DNA of 64,000 nt, from the NCBI GenBank assembly GCA_037367405.1, contig JAZKJV010009778.1, positions 124,001 to 188,000 on the forward strand. The letters are read 5' to 3'. The first letter of the stretch is position 1; each line of letters opens with the position of its first letter. Positions 10,986-21,970 of this stretch are shown piece after piece. Position numbers and translations under genes: made by a program. Under the pieces are notes generated by a model. It saw only the letters and a program-made list of their open reading frames with translations, was not told the origin of the DNA and searched no databases. The DNA is from Ottelia alismoides (taxonomy: Eukaryota > Streptophyta > Magnoliopsida > Alismatales > Hydrocharitaceae).

Positions 10986-11538
10986 GATAAGCATATCATG
11001 GATAGTGCTATCCAGAATATCTGTGTATATTATAAATGAGATTTATAATATATCAGAGAGAGAGAGAGAGATATTGTAAATAAAATTTGTTTATTATTAA
11101 TGGGGATTGGATTCACATTACTTAATTAATTGGAAATGTAATTTACAAATTAGTTTGTGATGTGAATATGATTCACATATTTTTCAATGGCATGATTGAA
11201 ATATTCACAAATTAATTTGGAATTAATTTGGTGGATATTATTACAATAAAAGTTATTGCAATTTGTTAAGAAATAATAAGATAAAATAAAAGGTGACGCC
11301 CCCTATATTTTAGGGTGGTTTGTTGTCTCTCCTTTTTTTGTTATCATATTATCTCTTAATAATTAATTTATGTTAATTAACTTGTGTTGATAATAATTCA
11401 ACATATATTTAATTTAATATAAATTAATGTTGTTGGTTTTTAACCAACAACAATCATGGTCGTTGATTGGCACTTGGATAACAATAGCTGTTGGATCCAT
11501 ATAAGCCATGGATTGAGATCCATTGGATCCCAAACTAA

Positions 11539-11545
11539 TATATAA
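11539..11545 (+). promoter_or_regulatory. TATA box of the copia A 5' LTR
   Basis: TATATAA followed by GG and a pyrimidine-rich leader. From its position, transcription would start near 11570. That sets U3 as 9506 to about 11570 and leaves about 520 bases of R-U5 before the primer site. The same box occurs at 19571-19577 in the 3' LTR. Confidence 0.75.
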
Positions 11546-12092
11546 GGAGGGCAACCCTAGCCCTTGAAAGGTACATCAAGTAGACGCCTACTCTACTCTC
11601 TCTCTCTTTCATTCTCGTCCTCTCTCTCCATCTCTCTAAGGTGGCTGTCCATCTATGTGTTGAGAGAAAGAGCTTCTCACCTTCGCCTTCGACTACTCGA
11701 GGATCTCTATCTTCTTTGGGGCTGCTTGCTCTAGAGGAAGATGAAGGATTTTGTTGGACGAAATCAGGGGATTCGAGGCTTGGATCTTCGTCGAGGATTG
11801 CGGGAGTCATGCGTCTCATCATCGCGTCCGCAAGTGCTGTCTCCGTGGATCGGACTTGAGACAGGATGATCTCTTACTTTAGAGATCTCCTGATCGCAAC
11901 CACGCTTCGAGAGGTATTCCTAATACTTTGTGGTTTGATGAAACGATCCAAGAAATGTTCTTGTGATCATGTGATTTCATTGTTTATAAAATTTTTAAAT
12001 TCCGCTGCATCTCGCGACTAGTAGCCCCGATCGTATGAGATACGATCGTCACGCTTCCGTGATGCACTTGAGAATTCTCAATATCCTTCAAG

Positions 12093-12104
12093 TGGTATCA
12101 GAGC
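12093..12104 (+). other. Primer binding site of copia A
   Basis: TGGTATCAGAGC is the standard plant copia primer site complementary to the 3' end of initiator-Met tRNA. It starts two bases after the LTR end. Confidence 0.92.
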
Positions 12105-14600
12105 TCTAGGTTGAAAAAGGTTTTGGATATGATCCATGAACCAAGGACAACTTGGTTTTGAAAGGGTCGCGAAAGTTTTAGCGCATTTGAATTTTTGCAC
12201 CTCTGTCTAATTGATTTTTTCGGCACTGTCTAAATTGTTTAAACACGAAATTTCAATTAAATTTTATTCCTCATTAAATAAAGAAACCACAGGATCTGAG
12301 TTTACTAACTTTGGATTTAATTTGCTCAAGATATGGCCTTTTGAATAAGCACGTATTCACTGTTGCGGGAACAACAAATCTGAACGTGATTAATTTATTA
12401 ATCACGGTTTTGATGTACCTTGAAATACGTGAAATATTACTTGAGTTATGTTATAAATCAAGTTGGAAATCTTAGAAAATTGATTTTGCGAATTTTGGAT
12501 TTAAATTGATCAAGATAAGTTAATTTTGGTGATTAAGGGTCACTGTTGGAAATTGACAAATTTGATCATGAACCTTGTGATAGTCATTCAATTTAATTTG
12601 ATGAAAATTAATTGTGAATTTTCTGAAATTGGTTATCGATAAATATTTGTGAAATATTTAAAGATGATAATCAATTCCTTGAATGACATCCCACTAACTA
12701 TAATGATAAGATAGTTGATCTTGATCATTGGCTAATTTGAAAACATCAACAAACATTGTTTGCATACAAAGCCCTAGGTCATCTTACAATAGTTGTAGGA
12801 CAACTTTTACATGCAAAACCCTCTTACTTGAATAGGATTGGGGATTTGTTTAGCAAATCTTATTATAATATAATCAAATTTATTTTGATGTATATTATAT
12901 GGTATAATTTTGGTTGAAAGACCGATGAGCATCTCAAAGTACATTATGATCTATCTGGCATTATCTTTTCCTCAAATGGATATGGTGTCTAGTCGGAGAT
13001 CGCTGGGGGCGGGTTGCAACGTATGTGGTCCGTCCCACTCTCGCCAGTACTGGCCATGACAGCGGGTAGGGACTGGATAATGTCGGAGAAATCAAAGTGT
13101 ATTTTTCTAATTATTAAAATTCGAATTAATACACACTTTGAGATTATACCTACTATTCTAGTAAAATTCAAATTTTATTGATTGAAAATTGGATTGATAA
13201 TTAATTTAATGTGATTAAATTAATTATATCCTATTAAAAGCACACTTTGTGAATAGATGTGTATTTCCCTTGGAAGAATTAATTATGTGAATATGATTCA
13301 TGATAATTAATTTCAATTTGAATAAGAGGTGGAGGATCATATAAGTGACATCCATGGTCTCCCGTCAAGGCAAAGAATTTCTTCGCCGAAAGTTGTATAT
13401 AGGAGACGTCTGTCTGAAGTGACAGATCCTATATACAATTACTTGGATCGAGTTCTTTGCTTCTCGAAAGAGTAAGACCGTATACATAGTGACCCCAATA
13501 TCGAATCCTCATATTATTGGGGCGATATTGGATTGCGTATAGCGAGTATTAAGCCTGTTGACGGTTGGTTCAATTAATGACGGGTCAACATCACCTTAGG
13601 GGTGGTGGGCCCGGGTATTAAAGAACGAATTGGGAAATACAAGTTGGATTGCAAGGCGGAATGTGTTCCCGCTTCTTTTTATCTGAGTTGCAGGTTCTCA
13701 TATTATTGGAATGTGATAAAGATAGGAAAGGAGATCCCAGATCTTGCTAGAGATATAATGGTAAGAATATCTCTTACGTTGAAAGTGATTAAGGGAATGA
13801 ACTTTCATTGTTGACAAGGCAAGACAACTTTGATATAAAAATTCCTAAATCGAAGAAAAATATGTATATATATAATATATACCCCTATGCAAATTTATTA
13901 TTTCAGATAATCCTTCATAAAATCCACTTAATGTTATACTCAATAATAACCAGTAAAATATCATGGATTGGACTCTTGATCCAGATATTGTACTTGCAAT
14001 TGGACACATAATGTATGTGGTTGCAATGTGCAAGTTTCCTCAACATAATGAGGAATGACAATTAAATAAGACAATAAGACATCACCTTAGGGTTTGTATG
14101 TCTCTATAGTCTTCATCTTTCATCGAGTGTACTTTGGAAGTGACATGTTGATGATGATCATAATTGTCAAAATAATCCTTATAAAATGTAAGAAGATGTT
14201 CTGGTGTATATATGTGCTCTAGACATTTAATCATGAATGACATGGTTCTCTGCATTATGCAGAATGGTAGCTCGAAAGAGATGATGTATTCAAAATGTTT
14301 GAATACCTACCTGAACCTAAGTCTCTAAGAGTTAAGATGTATGTAGATATGATGAGTGTCATCATTCTACTATCTATACTCAAGTCATTCATGAAGCTTC
14401 ATAATCATCATTTTGTATGAATTTAATGAAGCATGTATAAATGTTGAAGTGCTCTTGTATTGAAATCTTTTGAATTCAACATAAGATATTCTTTGTCTTG
14501 AACAATGGTTGTTTATAGATGAAGAGAGCACAGTGGAAGCGTGGGTCGGACCCATATGAGAAGGAAAGTCAAAGAGTTGATTGCACTTCTATGACTTCCA
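12105..14600 (+). other. Copia A internal leader and gag region, no intact gag
   Basis: About 2.5 kb without a recognisable gag frame. It includes two structured inverted repeats: TTGTATATAGGA (13393-13404) with TCCTATATACAA (13427-13438), and CCCCAATATCG (13493-13503) with CGATATTGG (13523-13531). The second is kept in element B. The block around 12990-13600 is conserved between A and B without an open frame, which is unexpected for gag and suggests noncoding content. Confidence 0.55.
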
Positions 14601-14609
14601 TATGACATC

Positions 14610-17420
14610 CAAAGAGTTGGATGAATGCCAATACTGTAATAAGTTGATGTGTTGATAGTATGACTATCAAGTCTGTCTAAAATCCTTAGTGAAGGATTCA
14701 GATAGAGCATCAGAATAATCTACATATAATCATTGACTTTGACTTACTTATTTCATAAGATAAAGTCTGATAAATGTATCCCAATCTTCTAATGACACTT
14801 GCAATTGGTTGCACATATATATATATATATATTAGAAGATTAGAAATTTGATCTTAAGGTTTAATAGTCATCTACATGGATATTGATATAATTGTTGCAG
14901 CAATCTCTGTTGGATAGATGGACTTTATATTCTCAGTGGGAGAGCCCTTAGTCTAAGAGAATGTCTCTATGACCTAGATATTAGAATACACTCATTGTTT
15001 GTTTCTAAATGTTGGAGATAAACATGAATTCTGAGATAGAACTATCATAAAGAGTTATGATGGATATATTTCAGATAGTAGTCTGACATCTAGTGGACTC
15101 CACAAAATTAGAAAATTAATGAATGGTTCATTAAGATTTCTAATATTGAAAATTAAAACCTTTATAAGATCAATAGGAGGATAAAGATCATTTGACAATG
15201 ATTTGGCATCAAGTTTTGGACATATGTCTGCTGATGAGATCAATAGACTAGTAAGATATGAAACTTTAGAATGTCTAAAATTTCAAATCTTACATACTTG
15301 TGAATATTGTATTCAAAGAATGTCCAATACACCCTTCTCTAGGAAAGGTGTGAGATGTCAAGGTATTCGAGATCTCATACATATCGATGTATATGGATCA
15401 TCTATATCATAGTGAAACATTATAACATTATGGATATGTGATATCTGTTGATGATCATGTATGATATGAGATTTCTTCTCTTCACCTGAGAAACCTTTGA
15501 AATGTTCAAAGATTTCATAATTTTAGTTTAGAACAAAGTTTGAAGGAAGATTAAATGAATTTGATCTAACCAAGGTAGCAAGTACCTATTAGATGAATTC
15601 AAAGAATACCTTATGAAGATATGAATATTATTTCTTTCTCAATCCTCCTAATACACCTAAAATGGAGTTGTAGGGAGATACAATTGGATCATGTGTGACA
15701 TGGTTTGATCAATGAATAATTTTAACATAATTATCCCTTAGTTTCCAGGTATATATGTGTAGTAGAGACTACAATATACATCCTTAATAAGGTTCCATGC
15801 ATGTAAGCTGGAATCTAGCACTTGAGAGTGCTACTTCATTAGGAAAATAAAGGATGGTATTGGATACCTACTTTATGACCTTGAGATTCTTAAAAGATCT
15901 CACCTTTGACAATATGATTCTTATAGGATGACTTTCTTGAGAATCAAGATGAAAATGAAGTAAAGGAACTCATTCACTCTTGAGAAGATAATGAGGCTCC
16001 AGAAATCGGAAACTAAAAGGACAATTAAAGATGAAACACTAATACCTCTTCAAATAAGTTTGAGGACGGATTCTATGTGTCAGTTGAATCTGACAATGAT
16101 CTGACTTCATGTGATGAAGCTTTTGAAGATCAAATCATGGAAAGATGGATGTTAGGAATAAAGTCTAAAGTATACTTCATATACAAATGTTGTATATGGA
16201 CCCTTGAGCATCCACCTATATGGGTAAGACCCATTAAGGTGTAAATGGATCTTCAATAGAAAGAGGGAACCTGATGAGGAGGTAGAGACCTTCAAAGCAC
16301 GGTTCGTAGCCATGAGCTACACACCGAAGAGAAAACATCACTTGCGATGAGGCTTGCTTTTCAGTGACCATACTTAAACCCATCAGAATATTGCTAACCC
16401 TAGCTACAGAATTTGATTATGGCATCTTCAAGATGTGAGTCAAGATTGTATTCCTCTATGAATACCTCTTTGAGGATATTCACATGAAGTAACCCCAGGG
16501 CCTCATGGTTGAGGAATGCAAGATATGCTAGCTAAAGAACTCCATCTTTGGACTCAAATAAGCTTTTTGTAGTTGGAACATAAGATTTGATGAAATTATA
16601 AATGTTATGATTTCAAATAGAATCTTGATGAACCATGTAAAGCTTAGTGGGAGTGCCATTGTGTTCATCGTGCTAAATGTAGATAATATCCTAATCATTT
16701 GGAATAATATAAGGATGATAATAAGTGTTTTATAATCTGGCTATTCCATACCTTGAGATATGATCTCAAGAAGATGCCTCTTGGATCTTAGTTCTGAAGG
16801 TGTTCAGAAGCAAAGAAAAGAGGGTATTGGGACTGTCACATTTGTAGTACACCTTGGACATGTTCCATTTTCTGGAAATTCCAAGAAAGGCTTTCTTACC
16901 TTAAGATTTTGTACTGACCTATCTAAAGGGATAGCACCTCAAAGAGTTGAGGAAGTGAATGCTAAAACTGGTTGCCCTTTTGTGCATCAGTTACGAGAAG
17001 CTGAAAGTATGCTAGATGTGTACAAAAGCCAGATATCTGTCATGCAGTGGGAGTAGTAAACTGTTACTAATCCTATTATGGAGTTAGAACACTTAATTGT
17101 AGTAATAACAATATCTTCAAAGATGACAAGGCTTTAGAGATAGTGATCTCTAAGTATTATCTTCAAGAAATTAAGACTTTTAGATGGAGATCTAAAAGGT
17201 CTTAACTGTGAATACCTTAGGAGATAGAGATCTCCAAGGATAAGGGTATTCTGATAAGGATAATAGAAATTATATACTGGTTATAATAATAATTTTTTGA
17301 GCTGTAGTGTCAAGGATACTATGACTGACAAGATTGAGTATTGGTTGCATTAGATGCAACATTCGCATTGGATGCGAGCACTGTTACTGGGGATATGCAA
17401 GTGTCGTAAAAGGACTTGGC
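14610..17420 (+). pseudogene. Copia A pol remnant (zinc knuckle, pre-integrase, RT, RNase H)
   Basis: In order: a zinc-knuckle start CQYC (about 14625); the GAG-pre-integrase domain at 15203-15412, with LGHMS-like FGHMSADEINRL, CEYC and the closing LIHIDVYGSS; the RT entry region at 16243-16516, with KARFVA and PQGLM; the RT catalytic site NVDN at 16676-16687, where YVDD is expected, so the second Asp is Asn; the RT/RNase H connection (SKKGF...LSKG) within 16760-17056; and a decayed RNase H near 17310-17380. Many stops are present, including TGA after IFKM and TAA at 16490-16492. The element cannot encode its own enzymes. Confidence 0.85.
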
Positions 17421-17535
17421 GTAGTCTCGCGGGAACAGATTGTCTGATCAGCTTACCTAGCTATTTTATAAATAGCCTATGATTGTCACATGAGTGTGAG
17501 TTTAAATAATTAGCCCATTAATGGCTCTTTGGGCT

Positions 17536-17545
17536 AGTGGGAGAT
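17536..17545 (+). other. Polypurine tract of copia A
   Basis: AGTGGGAGAT directly abuts the 3' LTR start, as in other plant copia elements. The same string precedes the 3' LTR of element B (40640-40649). Confidence 0.8.
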
Positions 17546-20133
17546 TGTTAGACATGCGAGCCCACGGCGAGCCATTATGCAATAAATGTTATTGAACATA
17601 TCATTCCCTGTTCTGAAATGAAGAATAAATAATTTGCATAATAGGTCCCTCTGTATAATTAGGGTTATGTACCATGGCCATCTTGATGATCATATAGCTG
17701 TTGATTCAATAATTGAATCATAGAGGCTGGTGTTTGGATGAATATCTAAAAAGTTAGATTGAGGACTCATCAAGCACCGTCAAATGATTATTAAGAGATG
17801 ATCTCCAGCCTGAGTAGGAGATGACAATCCTTTCTCACATAGGCTGATATCTGACCGATCTCTTGATGCAGGTCCTCTGCATGGGAATAGTGATTCAGAG
17901 GTGTCAGATTAGTTAGGTCAAAGGGTTGACTTAGCGAGATCGAGATAACCTAAGTCCTATGTTGAATACTGTCACAACATAGACACACATCCTTTGACCA
18001 GATACAGATGTGTCACTATATGTTTGAGTATGTACATTTGGCAGACCATTAGGTTGATGACCTAACTAAGGTCTATACACCGACGAGCTGGTGTGCATAT
18101 AAGGACATATGAGTAATACGATCTCTCAAAGGGATCATACAGGTTCACTTATGAAGCGGAAGACATGAGCTCACTCATGAGGTATTGGGACCGATCAAAG
18201 TCCATGCAAGGTCATCATGCTTTGGAAGCATGACAAGAATTTGAAGGTATGATATATGCTTTGGGAAAGCATGTGATCGATACCAAATCCCAATGACCAA
18301 GATTGAGAAACTTGGTGATCAAACCTGAAGAAGATAGTGTAAAATTGATCTTCATCTTCAGGTTGATCATTAGTCTTCCAGTATGCAGGATGTGCAGGTA
18401 TTGGGAATAGCTGAGGGTGATGTGATCATAAACGATTGTATAACCATGACGCTTCCAGTCCGAGGGAGTGATGAACCAGGTCTGGATTTTAGTGACTCCT
18501 CTAAGTAGAGAAGTAACTTGTTGGTCCAAATGTTGGACATTGATCTGAATGTGATTCAGATGCAATGAGAAGATTAAGTATACAGACTTGATTTAATCAA
18601 GCATTTGTGGGAGGTCCGTTAGATCTGGATTTGAGATGAGATCTCAATATCCAAGTCACTATACGTGGAACAATACAATCGCCCTGTCCTTATCTCCAAG
18701 TATCTGCGGAGAAAGCACATTATTCTTGAAGAAGTTCAAGAATAATTCCTATGATGAATTTAGTATCCAAGCAAGAAGGTCTTGATGATTAAATGAGATT
18801 TAATTATCAAGTATAATATGAATGAGATTCATATTGTGAGAATGATTGTCCAAGATAATTAAATGAGATTTAATTATCAAGTATAATATGAATAAGATTC
18901 ATATTGTGAGAATGATTGTCCAAGATAATTAAATGAGATTTAATTATCAAGTATAATATGAATAAGATTCATATTGTGAGAATGATTATCCAAGATAACT
19001 AAATGGGATTTAATAATCAAGGATAAGCATATCATGGATAGTGCTATCCAGAATATCTGTGTATATTATAAATGAGATTTATAATATATCAGAGAGAGAG
19101 AGATATTGTAAATAAAATTTGTTTATTATTAATGGGGATTGGATTCACATTACTTAATTAATTGGAAATGTAATTTACAAATTAGTTTGTGATGTGAATA
19201 TGATTCACATATTTTTCAATGGCATGATTGAAATATTCACAAATTAATTTGGAATTAATTTGGTGGATATTATTACAATAAAAGTTATTGCAATTTGTTA
19301 AGAAATAATAAGATAAAATAAAAGGTGACGCCCCCTATATTTTAGGGTGGTTTGTTGTCTCTCCTTTTTTTGTTATCATATTATCTCTTAATAATTAATT
19401 TATGTTAATTAAATTATGTTGATAATAATTCAACATATATTTAATTTAATATAAATTAATGTTGTTGATTTTTAACCAACAACAATCATGGTCGTTGATT
19501 GGCACTTGGATAACAATAGCCGTTGGATCCATATGAGCCATGGATTGAGATCCATTGGATCCCAAACTAATATATAAGGAGGGCAACCCTAGCCCTTGAA
19601 AGGTACATCAAGTATACGCCTACTCTACTCTCTCTCTCTCTCTCATTCTCGTCCTCTCTCTCCCTCTCTCTAAGGTGGCCGCCCATCTATGTGTTTAGAG
19701 AAAGAGCTTCTCGCCTTCGCCTTCGACTACTTGAGGATATCCATCTTCTTTGGGGTTGCTTGCTCTAGAGGAAGACGACGGATTTCGTTGGACGAAATCA
19801 GGGGATTCGAGGCTTGGATTTTCGTCGAGGATTGCGGGAGTCACACGTCTCATCATCGCGCCCGCAAGTGCTGTCTCCGTGGATCGGACTTGAGATATGA
19901 GGATCTCTTGCTTTAGAGATCTCGTGATCGCAACCACGCTTCGAGAGGTATTTCTAATACTTTGTGATTTGATGAAACAATCTAAGAAATGTTCTTGTGA
20001 TCATGTGGTTTCATCGTTTATAAATTTTTTAAATTCCGCTGCATCTCGTGACTAGTGCGACTAGTCGCCCCGATCGTATGAGATACAATCGTCACGCTTC
20101 CGTGATGCGCTTGAGGATTCTCAATATCCTTCA
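17546..20133 (+). repeat. 3' LTR of copia A (2588 bp)
   Basis: Starts TGTTAGACATGCGAGCCC (one change from the 5' copy) and ends ATATCCTTCA. It carries the same 70 bp repeat (18791-19000), TATA box (19571-19577) and U5 hairpins. Its U5 keeps two ACTAGT motifs (20051 and 20060), whereas the 5' LTR keeps only one (12017). Confidence 0.93.
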
Positions 20134-20138
20134 GTGGT
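20134..20138. repeat. Target site duplication of copia A (right)
   Basis: GTGGT, identical to 9501-9505. Confidence 0.9.
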
Positions 20139-20172
20139 AGTGGCGGCGGTGAGGTGTGGGGAAAGATGGGAG

Positions 20173-20754
20173 CAGGGATGAGCATGGGATGAGTCCTATA
20201 GTGTTCAGACTCAAGCTTATTTATTTTTTGAGCTTTGGATCGGGTTTAGGTCCACTATTTTTTGTTTTGCCAGCCCAAGTACAAGCCAACTCCAATTATT
20301 ATGGATCAGGCTTGGGTCTGGTCGGCCTATTACATGTTGGATATCAGTTGACTTGGGTCGGTCCATGTGTTTGTACAATTTCAATTCCTACACATCCCAT
20401 TGGCCGCTGATTTTGATTGTATATTCATTATGAGTTCTGGTTGTATAAGTTGTTTATCTATTTATTGTTGGATAATCCTTGTATTTTCATGAATTTGGTC
20501 ACAATGTATGCTCTCGCATGAGGTGATGGAAGAAAATCATTGGCTAAGGCCTACCGGGGGAGCCTCGGGCCCTTTATCAGGTCGAGCTTTTGAGCCTTAA
20601 TTTAAGCTTTCTTTTAGGCTTAGCTTTCATGCATGATGGACTCGGACGCGCTAAGCCCGAACCCGACCCAACTAATAATTTGGATCAAATTGTTGGTCTG
20701 AGTCCAACTCAATATAGGCTGGGACACGCCGACACAGCCCAATGCTCATCCTTA
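20173..20754. mobile_element. hAT-like MITE, 582 bp
   Basis: The left end CAGGGATGAGCATGGG pairs with the right end, read inward as TAAGGATGAGCATTGGG. The flanks GATGGGAG (20165-20172) and GATGGAAA (20755-20762) agree at 6 of 8 positions, consistent with a decayed 8 bp hAT duplication. The interior has the alternating CCCGAACCCGACCC-type sequence common to this sort of element and no coding capacity. Confidence 0.55.
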
Positions 20755-20763
20755 GATGGAAAT

Positions 20764-20783
20764 CCTGGAGAGAGAGAGAGAGA
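20764..20783. repeat. GA microsatellite
   Basis: A run of GA dinucleotides just right of the hAT-like MITE. Confidence 0.7.
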
Positions 20784-20981
20784 GGAGCATAGGAATATGC
20801 GGGAGAAGGGATGCGTGGAGTTCCATGTGTCCACTTGACGAAGAAAGTTGGAAAAACCCAACTATAGTATGGGTTTTAGACTAGAAAATGGATAATGTTA
20901 GGCCATTACCAGACATGAGAAAATATGGATGGACGTCCGAAATCGAACCCAATCCCAAATCTGTGATGATATGGTTGCTTA

Positions 20982-21285
20982 GGGCCTGTTTGGTTACTGG
21001 GTTGGGCTGGATTGGGGTATCCCCTTGTGAATAGTAGCTGTTTGGAGGGTTGGGAGGGTTGGAATGATAATTGTGATGTGATGTGACATTGATTATGTGT
21101 TATATTAACTTTTTTAATGATTATAATATGATTTTATTGTTAATTAGTTTATTTTAACATGGTTAAAAAATATTGCACCAAAGAACTTGTTAGGATCAAT
21201 ATAAGCAATCCCAACCCAGAAATGCAGGGTTGGAGCTAGGGGTATGCCAGGGTACTCCGGTATACCTTGGCAACCAAACGGGCCC
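20982..21285. mobile_element. PIF/Harbinger (Tourist-like) MITE, 304 bp
   Basis: Left end GGGCCTGTTTGGTTACTGGG. Right end ...CAACCAAACGGGCCC, which read inward is GGGCCCGTTTGGTTG. Both sides are bordered by TTA (20979-20981 and 21286-21288), the typical 3 bp Harbinger duplication. No transposase. Confidence 0.8.
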
Positions 21286-21429
21286 TTAAGATGTGTAGAG
21301 AGGAATGGAGAAGCGAATGTGTGTGAGGCGAGGTGAGCATGACGTGTGTACGATTGAAATTCCATACGGCGTGCAGATAAGAATATTGAGAAGAATAAAC
21401 GAATAGAAGAAGTATTACATACTGCACCC

Positions 21430-21970
21430 ATCTCCAGGTGTAGGCGGTTGCGGGCATGAGAAGGGGAGGAAGGGGTTGGAGGGGGAGAGGGAGTGACGGA
21501 TGAGGAGGGGGTTGGACAAAGTGGGCGGGATGTGCAAGGTCGGAGGAGAGGTGGACGGAGGAAGGGGCTGGAGAGGGAGGTCGACGGAGGAAGAGGGAGG
21601 CAGAGGAAAGGGTTGGAGGGGGAGGGGCGGACGAGGAGGGGTTGGATGAAGAGGACGGGATGTGCAAGGTCAGAGGAGAGGTGGATGGAGGAAGGGGTTG
21701 GAGGGGGAGGTCGGCGGAGGAAGGGGTTGGAGGGGGGGTGTTGTTCTGTGGAGGAGGAAAGGGCTGATGGAGGAGGGGGATTGGGTTTGTTTTGACTGTT
21801 ATACTTCTCGTAATCATACCATGGTATGAATAAATCATGAATTAGTTCAATCCATTGACAAAAAAACTAACATAAGGGCACAACCGATAACAGGGTAAGA
21901 AATCAGGGGCACAACTATTATTCTAAAAAAGAAGGGGCGTAAAATCATGTCGCAACATCTAAGAAGGATA
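21430..21970 (-). repeat. G-rich repeat with 130 bp tandem units; related to 63300-64000
   Basis: The plus strand is dominated by runs of four to seven G. A 64 bp block starting GGGATGTGCAAGGTC occurs at 21527 and again at 21657, a period of exactly 130 bases. Further right (21870-21960) are GGGCACAAC strings, the reverse complement of the GTTGTGCCC strings at 63300-63420. The long frames here (21236-21838 minus, 21493-21795 plus) are products of base composition, not genes. Confidence 0.6.

Larger units (their letters stand above)
9506..12090 (+). repeat. 5' LTR of copia A (2585 bp)
   Basis: Starts TGTTGGACATGCGAGCCC and ends ATATCCTTCA, directly before the primer site. It contains a TATA box (11539), a 70 bp tandem repeat (10755-10985), a series of short inverted repeats (10818-11178), a CT-rich transcribed leader (about 11585-11640) and a U5 region with structured inverted repeats (12015-12060). 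A 124-residue antisense frame (10529-10155) is present but is not preserved as a frame in related LTRs. Confidence 0.93.
9506..20133 (+). mobile_element. Copia element A, structurally complete, coding-defective
   Basis: A 10.6 kb LTR retrotransposon. It has a 5' LTR at 9506-12090, an initiator-Met-type primer site at 12093, an internal region of 5.45 kb, a purine tract at 17536-17545 and a 3' LTR at 17546-20133. The ends are TG...CA and it is flanked by GTGGT on both sides. Pol order is copia-like: zinc knuckle, pre-integrase, RT, RNase H. All coding parts are interrupted. Over the first ~185 bases the two LTRs differ at about 7 positions, so the insertion is not very old compared with the decay of its coding region. 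LTRs of ~2.6 kb are long for copia. I do not assign a lineage. Confidence 0.93.

Noticed and set aside
21236..21838. 200-residue proline-rich minus frame
   Set aside because: It crosses the right end of a Harbinger MITE and a G-rich tandem repeat; composition alone keeps it open.
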